A stretch of DNA of 64,000 bases, from the NCBI RefSeq assembly GCF_014069875.1, contig NZ_CP059676.1:2232001-2296000 (forward strand), given 5' to 3'. The position numbers and the translations under genes are program-made. Origin of the DNA: Flaviflexus equikiangi. GTDB lineage: Bacteria > Actinomycetota > Actinomycetes > Actinomycetales > Actinomycetaceae. The stretch's first letter is position 1. Each line of letters starts with the position of its first letter. Below, piece after piece: positions 61,741-64,000 of the stretch. The notes beneath the pieces are model-generated. The model was not told where the DNA came from and made no database searches. It was given only the letters and a program-made list of their open reading frames with translations.

Positions 61741-62202
61741 ATGGCCAACGAAGAGAAAACACTGTCCGTTTCCCGAATCATCGACCATTCAGCGAAAGAC
61801 ATCTTTGACACGCTGTCTCTGCCCCAGCGCCATCCGCAGTTCGACGGATCAGGCATGGTTCGATCTGCCGACAACTCCGAAAGAATCCAGGCAACCGGCG
61901 ACGTGTTCGTCATGAACATGGTGGGCAGGACAGGAACCGAATATCAGACCCATAATCACGTCACCGCTTTCGATGACGGAAAGATGGTCGGATGGAAGCC
62001 CGCTCTTGCCGAGAATCCTGGCGAACCGGGAGGCTGGGAGTGGCTCTACACGCTGAAGCCTCTCGATGCTCACTCAACAGACGTCACGCTCACCTACAGT
62101 TGGGGAGCGGTGACCGACAAGAAGCTTGCGGAAAGCCTTCCGCTGATCACCGAAGAAGAGATGGAGCAGTCGCTCAACCTCTTGGCTTCCGCCATCAACT
62201 GA
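61741..62202 (+). CDS. SRPBCC family protein (polyketide cyclase-like)
   Basis: 153-aa single-domain helix-grip protein: S-V-S-R-I-I-D-H-S-A-K-D-I-F-D-T-L-S and P-Q-R-H-P-Q-F-D-G-S-G, then V-G-R-T-G-T-E-Y, G-W-K-P-A and T-Y-S-W-G-A-V-T. Typical actinobacterial START/SRPBCC protein of unknown ligand. ATG at 61741 just after the dyad. Convergent with the ABC permease gene across a strong hairpin. Confidence 0.85.
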   Translation: MANEEKTLSVSRIIDHSAKDIFDTLSLPQRHPQFDGSGMVRSADNSERIQATGDVFVMNMVGRTGTEYQTHNHVTAFDDGKMVGWKPALAENPGEPGGWEWLYTLKPLDAHSTDVTLTYSWGAVTDKKLAESLPLITEEEMEQSLNLLASAIN

Positions 62203-62226
62203 CCCGAGCGTCTCGGAACTAGAAGA

Positions 62227-62262
62227 GCGCAGGAGCGGTGCCGAGTGGCACCGCTCCTGCGC
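62227..62262. terminator. 16-bp hairpin between SRPBCC and ABC permease genes
   Basis: Perfect stem (GCGCAGGAGCGGTGCC and complement) with GAGT loop, between convergent stops. Very stable; no U-tract. Likely bidirectional. Confidence 0.75.
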
Positions 62263-62273
62263 TCAGACGTTTC

Positions 62274-63095
62274 TCAGGCGTCGCGCTTCTTGATCGACAA
62301 CGCACCGGCCCCGACGAACACGATCGTGTAGACGAGGAGCACTGCCAACGATGCGTTGGCGCTCAGAGCATCTTCGCGGAGCAGGACATCGCCGAGAATC
62401 CCTTCTTCTCTCGGCGCGACGGCCGATGACATGACGTTGATGGGGAAGTAGGGTGCCATGTCGCTGAGGAAGTCGAGCGGAATCACCTCGAGGATCGGGA
62501 GAATCAGGACGAGCCCGAACATGAGGGTTGTCGCTCCCACCGTGGAGCGAAGCACCGCCCCCATGCCAGCCGCCATGAGGGCCCCGCAGACGATGACGAC
62601 GACGCAACTGGCAAGGCTAGCCCAGAAACCGATCTCTCCGAGCGGGAGCGAAACATCGTGGCGCGAGATCGAGATGTTGATCAGCAACGTTGAGAGCAGC
62701 AGAGCCGTGGCCGCAACGCTGGCCCAGAAGACGGTGAGGACAAGGATCTTCGCACCATAGAAAGACAGCCGCGAGCGCGAGGCGAGCAGGGATGTCTGGA
62801 TCGTGTTGTGCGAGTATTCGGCTGTCATCACCATGGTCCCGAACGCGATCCCGAAGAGCAGCGCGATCTGGAAGATGCTCGTCACCATATAGGAGCTCGT
62901 GAAGGCGGCAAGTTCTCGACGCGACATGTAGGACGTCATCGAGTCGACCGCTTCAGCGACGAAGAAGGAGATGAGGAGATAGAAGAGGACCGTGAGGACA
63001 GAGATCACCCACGTTGAGCGCAGGGTCGTCAGCTTTCGCAGCTCCGAGCGGGCGAGGCGCGGGAAGGTCGGGCGGTAGTGCGTGACTGTGCTCAT
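62274..63095 (-). CDS. ABC-2 type exporter permease
   Basis: 273-aa membrane protein with six helices: basic N-terminus (R-S-E-L-R-K-L-T-T-L-R-S-T-W), S-Y-M-V-T-S-I-F-Q and a long G-x-x-G-A-V-L-R-S-T-V helix. It pairs with the ATPase upstream, whose stop it overlaps by 4 bases. Function by analogy: export of a lipid or peptide, possibly in bacitracin/lantibiotic-like protection; not provable here. Confidence 0.88.
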   Translation of the reverse strand: MSTVTHYRPTFPRLARSELRKLTTLRSTWVISVLTVLFYLLISFFVAEAVDSMTSYMSRRELAAFTSSYMVTSIFQIALLFGIAFGTMVMTAEYSHNTIQTSLLASRSRLSFYGAKILVLTVFWASVAATALLLSTLLINISISRHDVSLPLGEIGFWASLASCVVVIVCGALMAAGMGAVLRSTVGATTLMFGLVLILPILEVIPLDFLSDMAPYFPINVMSSAVAPREEGILGDVLLREDALSANASLAVLLVYTIVFVGAGALSIKKRDA

Positions 63096-64000
63096 CGGTT
63101 TCCTCCTGAACGGAACTCGACGGACGAACCGGTGAGCTCCATGAAGACGTCCTCCAGGGAGGAGTGCGTGGTGGACAGCTCGTGGATCTCAAGACCTGCC
63201 ACGTGGAGGGCGTGGCCGATGTCAGATGCTTGTGCGCCTTGGATGACGAGAGTGTCTCTGCCGTCCACGCGCTCAAGGGTCGGCATCATCTGCGCCAGTG
63301 TTTCGCCGATCGCAGCGAGGTCCGGGCCCGCCACGCGCACGGTGGAGTGACCGACGGATTCTGTGAACTGCTTGATGGGGCCCGAGGCGATGAGGCGTCC
63401 GCCGCCGATGACGACGAGGTTGGTTGCCGTCATCGCCATCTCCGACATGAGGTGGGAGGAGATAAGCACGGTGCCACCGATGCGGGCGTGGTTCTTGACA
63501 AGGTCACGCACCCACCGCACACCGTCGGGATCGAGACCGTTGACTGGCTCATCGAGGAGAAGGTACTCGGGGTTGCCGAGCATTGCGGTCGCAATACCCA
63601 GCCTTTGCCCCATGCCGAGCGAGAAGCCTTTGACCTTCTTTCCCGCGACGTCTGTCAGGCCCGTGAGGTTGAGGATCTCGTCGATACGGCTCTTCGGAAA
63701 GCCGTGAGTGTCGGCGACTGTCGCCAGGTGCTGACGTGCTGTCCGTGCAGGATGGAAGGCTTTCGCGTCGAGGAGTGCACCCACTGTCGTGAGCGGGCTC
63801 CGCAGCTGGCCATAGGGCACGCCCTGGATAAGCGCCTGGCCTTCAGTGGGCCGGTCGAGGCCGACAATGCATCGCATTGTTGTCGACTTGCCCGAACCGT
63901 TGGGTCCGAGGAAGCCCGTGACCTGGCCGGATGGAACGGTGAACGACAGGTGGTCGGTTGCCGTCTTCTTCCCGTATTTCTTTGTCAGATTCTCAATCGT
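63092..64000 (-). CDS. ABC exporter ATP-binding protein (5' end outside window)
   Basis: At least 302 residues. Begins inside the window edge with T-I-E-N-L-T-K-K-Y-G; Walker A is G-P-N-G-S-G-K-S-T; signature region F-S-L-G-M-G-Q-R-L; Walker B Y-L-L-L-D-E-P-V-N-G-L-D; H-loop S-S-H-L-M-S-E. A C-terminal DUF4162-like part follows. Full set of motifs, so an active ATPase. Partner of the permease at 62274-63095. Confidence 0.93.
   Translation of the reverse strand, partial: TIENLTKKYGKKTATDHLSFTVPSGQVTGFLGPNGSGKSTTMRCIVGLDRPTEGQALIQGVPYGQLRSPLTTVGALLDAKAFHPARTARQHLATVADTHGFPKSRIDEILNLTGLTDVAGKKVKGFSLGMGQRLGIATAMLGNPEYLLLDEPVNGLDPDGVRWVRDLVKNHARIGGTVLISSHLMSEMAMTATNLVVIGGGRLIASGPIKQFTESVGHSTVRVAGPDLAAIGETLAQMMPTLERVDGRDTLVIQGAQASDIGHALHVAGLEIHELSTTHSSLEDVFMELTGSSVEFRSGGNR

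Overview
The window is chromosomal DNA of a high-GC Gram-positive actinobacterium, probably a host-associated member of the Actinomycetales (an Actinomycetaceae-type genome fits; the genus cannot be fixed from the sequence alone). Evidence: GTG/TTG starts and ATGA/GTGA gene overlaps; many genes whose start codon lies 6-8 bases after a TAnnnT box, so probably leaderless; actinobacterial families such as a mycobacterial-type dCTP deaminase/dUTPase, the Pat aminotransferase, a CopD-CtaG fusion, a GH15 hydrolase and a separately placed nrdF.

Layout. 1-10263: end of a sugar ABC transporter operon, DUF2804 gene, dcd, tRNA-Gly(CCC), aldo/keto reductase, GH15 glucosidase divergent from a shortened G6PDH-like protein, small membrane proteins, NUDIX hydrolase and a TetR regulator. 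10269-23207: a Bat/MoxR-type operon on the minus strand (moxR, DUF58, small DUF4381-like membrane protein, two vWA proteins, TPR protein) split by an 8131-bp resistance island. 23282-33959: CopD-CtaG protein, YwiC, Pat, holin-like protein, fructosamine kinase, a degenerate acyl-CoA ligase, purB, dedA and a Ppx/GppA phosphatase. 34013-41334: an unrecognised 503-aa protein and an 81-aa partner, an 862-aa pseudokinase/flippase-like protein, a frameshifted DUF2079 gene and pgm. 41375-58060: CPBP protease, App1-type phosphatase, ADP-ribosylglycohydrolase, ferritin-VIT1 transporter, HrpA helicase, a three-gene membrane cluster, flavin monooxygenase, SprT-like protease, sugar-binding lipoprotein, tyrosine phosphatase, lipoprotein and HdeD. 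58223-64000: a frameshifted oxidoreductase with its divergent TetR regulator, nrdF, an SRPBCC protein and the start of an ABC-2 exporter.

The main discovery is the nested resistance island. Two apparently identical, directly oriented IS6100 copies (12892-13771 and 20143-21022) bracket an In4-type class 1 integron, and the whole block is flanked by an 8-bp target duplication, CCTCATCG. Inside are a truncated intI1 with a strong Pc promoter, attI1, one aadA6-like cassette with its attC, qacEdelta1-sul1, and the orf5 acetyltransferase followed by a 123-bp Tn402 IRt fragment. A second, 2421-bp element (IS481-family transposase plus cmx chloramphenicol exporter, flanked by GCTAGC) sits in the 3'-conserved segment between sul1 and orf5. 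Removing it leaves a 3'-CS of exactly 2239 bp. Removing the island plus one duplication copy rebuilds an uninterrupted 141-codon host gene in the Bat-like operon.

Secondary points of interest: an adenylate-forming enzyme without its ATP-binding loop, a G6PDH-like protein without its substrate motif, an HMA-like small protein overlapping an unrecognised gene, the pseudokinase-flippase fusion, and two probable frameshifts that may be real or assembly errors.
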